NCBI RefSeq assembly: GCF_013409505.1
Contig: NZ_JACCBN010000001.1
Coordinates: 4,340,001 to 4,404,000 of the forward strand
Reading direction: 5' to 3'
From: Actinomycetospora corticicola
GTDB taxonomy: Bacteria; Actinomycetota; Actinomycetes; Mycobacteriales; Pseudonocardiaceae
DNA length: 64,000 nucleotides
Under the pieces are notes generated by a model, which ran no database searches, was not told the origin of the DNA, and saw only the letters and a list, made by a program, of their open reading frames with translations. Positions 63,401 through 64,000 of this stretch are shown here, in pieces. Made by a program: the position numbers and the translations under genes. How positions within the stretch are numbered: the first letter of the stretch is position 1; each line of letters starts with the position of its first letter.

Positions 63401-63756
63401 ACCCCGAGGTAGGTGTCGAGCGGCGCCAGCCACGGCTCGCCCGCACAGGCGTCGATCGTCTCCAGCAACGGCCAGACCAGCCGCTCCGGGCGCCACGACC
63501 CGTCGTCGGGAAGGCCCCGGGCGAGGCGCACGAGCTCGCGGGGCGACGGGAAGCGCACGTTCGCGCAGACCCCGTCCTGCGCCGCGCCGGCGCCGAGGTG
63601 GTGGGAGAGCCGCTGCGCGAGCCACCGCTCGACCCCGCGCGTGGGCACGGCCACGACCTCCGGGGCGAACGGGTCCTCCGGCGGCGTGACCAGGACGTCC
63701 GCCAGCGCCTCCGCGAGGGTGTCCGCCCGTTCGGCGCGGTGGACGTGGAGCGCCAT
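60481..63756 (-). CDS. recC: Exodeoxyribonuclease V subunit gamma
   Basis: A 1091-residue RecC. N-terminal LHVHRAERADTLAEALADVLVTPPEDPFAPEVVAVPTRGVERWLAQRLSHHLGA carries the family pattern (cores VAVPTRGVERWLAQRLS). Then SVFGPTRLSTTELTVLAALA, VVHSCHGPDRQVEVLREAVLGLL, PRDIVVMCPD and HRVVCLLGLADQVFPRQ. RecC recognises Chi-like sequences in the RecBCD complex; whether Chi function exists here cannot be told. It is first in the operon, ATG 63756. Confidence 0.92.
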   Translation of the reverse strand: MALHVHRAERADTLAEALADVLVTPPEDPFAPEVVAVPTRGVERWLAQRLSHHLGAGAAQDGVCANVRFPSPRELVRLARGLPDDGSWRPERLVWPLLETIDACAGEPWLAPLDTYLGVVGERTGTRAGRRFAAARHLARLFDAYAEDRPAMVRAWAAKDDEDVPADLRWQPELLRRLRERLGEPNPAETLPGRVTAAELPARVSVFGPTRLSTTELTVLAALADGREVHVWLPHPSPALWAAVRGAGPVERRREDPTADVAAHPLLRSLARDARELQLRLPADAHEVHHPASGAAPATLLEQLQDDLRHDRAPAAIDLAPDESVVVHSCHGPDRQVEVLREAVLGLLADDPTLEPRDIVVMCPDVETFAPLITAAFGGDDAGTAHPGHRLQVRVADRALTQVNPVLGVLGTVLDLADARLTASELLDLAESEPVRRRFRFDADDLERLRVLVARAGVRWGLDRTHRAAYKLGRVAENTWEAGLDRLLVGVAMSGDEQVWLDSALPLDEVDSRDADLVGRLAELVDRVAEVLDRMRGTAADDGQPLGAWLDALGWALDALTATVPADVWQLTQARAVLAEVRDTASAAAPPVLTLHDVRAVLSDHLAGRPTRANFRTGTLTVATLLPMRSVPHRVVCLLGLADQVFPRQRATDGDDVLARDPHVGERDAATEDRQLFLDAVLAATERLVVVHSGADERTGASRPPAVPVGELLDTLDATATVGGRPAREHVVRRHPLQPFAPGNFRTTGGRAFSFDAAALAGARSLVSGRRTRTVFLEGPLPARPSTEVDLADLVKFVEHPVRAFLRQRLSLVARGEEEEPDEALPVAPDALATWAIGERLLADRLAGHDVTACMEAERRRGTLPPGALGVALLRRVGKQAEAIKLVADPLWAEPARDLTVTVPLDGGPTVVGTVSGVRGSTVAAVSFSRLAPKHRAVTWVHLLALAAAHPDGSWSAATIGKGGRDEPTARADITGITPEHARAVLADLVALRAEGLREPLPLFAKVSERYVADRPRRTTKQAFDTARREWSSRFGEANDAAHVLVWGRDRTLDDVAGPAGEVESTRFGELAVRFWKPLREAERGQEEHYR

Positions 63757-63825
63757 GCCCCGGCACGCTAGCCGCGCCCCCCGACAGCCTCGATCACCCC
63801 CGGCGTCGGACCGGTCGGACGGTCG

Positions 63826-64000
63826 TCAAGGGCAGCCGGAGGACACCTTCACCCGCCACCAGCCGGCGAGGCGCCCCACGAGGCCGAGCACGGGCGTCAC
63901 CTGCCAGCGGCAGCAGCCGGGCAGGCCGAGGTCGTCGGTGGTGAGCCGGACGCCGCGGTGCGCGTCGGGGTCGTCGAACATCCGCTCGAGCAGCGCGCGG
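63826..64000 (-). CDS. Partial hypothetical protein, C-terminal part
   Basis: The last 57 codons of a minus-strand gene that starts outside the window. Visible end: LTTDDLGLPGCCRWQVT, LVGRLAGWWRVKVSSGCP and a TGA. There are three cysteines in a short tail (CC and CP). I do not recognise a family. Confidence 0.5.
   Translation of the reverse strand, partial: RALLERMFDDPDAHRGVRLTTDDLGLPGCCRWQVTPVLGLVGRLAGWWRVKVSSGCP

Overview
This is a 64 kb stretch of a very GC-rich actinobacterial chromosome, most likely of the order Pseudonocardiales. The evidence is codon usage, a maleylpyruvate-isomerase-fold (mycothiol-type) protein, GTP-dependent PEPCK, a trmB/NYN pair of the mycobacterial Rv0207c-Rv0208c type, and promoters that place TANNNT-like boxes 6-8 bases before start codons (leaderless transcripts). 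I found no phage, insertion sequence, CRISPR array, rRNA or tRNA. Most of the window is core chromosome, with some dispersed hairpin repeats between genes.

Layout. 0.4-6.2 kb: a transglycosylase-like wall protein, an SDR oxidoreductase, propionyl-CoA synthetase (prpE), an MtaD-type amidohydrolase and an SRPBCC-like protein. 6.3-8.3 kb: NYN-domain protein, trmB and a small membrane protein. 8.5-14.9 kb: a two-gene dynamin-like GTPase pair, a small DxDxDG protein and the TldD/TldE protease pair. 14.9-25 kb: a FAD/Rieske fusion oxidoreductase, a class II-like sirtuin, pckA, DedA, a DUF3311/solute-symporter operon, a phosphodiesterase, a CxxC membrane protein and an ankyrin protein.

25.1-25.7 kb: the most notable gene. 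An AhpD/carboxymuconolactone-decarboxylase-like protein has an in-frame UGA exactly where the second cysteine of CxxCxxxH should be. The UGA is followed by a strong bacterial SECIS-like hairpin with a GGUC apical loop. I annotate it as one selenoprotein (CxxU), not as two ORFs or a pseudogene.

26.9-35.4 kb: transhydrogenase pntAB diverges from a nitrate-assimilation operon (nitrate reductase, a small unknown protein, nirB, nirD). A GlnR-like box lies immediately upstream of the operon. 35.4-49.6 kb: mycothiol-type enzyme, proline-rich membrane protein, archaeal/Rickettsia-type valS, a cysteine-less HesB-like protein, a double winged-helix/nuclease-like protein, hemerythrin, an Hsp70-like membrane protein, a two-component system, a SirB1-type protein, a PGRP amidase with LGFP repeats and an EcsC-like protein. 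49.6-51.4 kb: four tandem small secreted proteins sharing a C-X36-C core. 51.6-55.2 kb: a hypothetical protein, a carboxylesterase, a repeat array, a pentapeptide protein and a small membrane protein. 55.2-63.8 kb: the recC-recB-recD operon, then a partial gene at the right edge.

Recurring short elements: a 47-bp palindromic hairpin with a conserved loop (three copies), a ~40-bp GTGAGCAG hairpin (two copies), a 26-bp repeat that also lies inside coding sequence (four copies, two in the 3' end of recB), and an 83-bp-period array at 54 kb.
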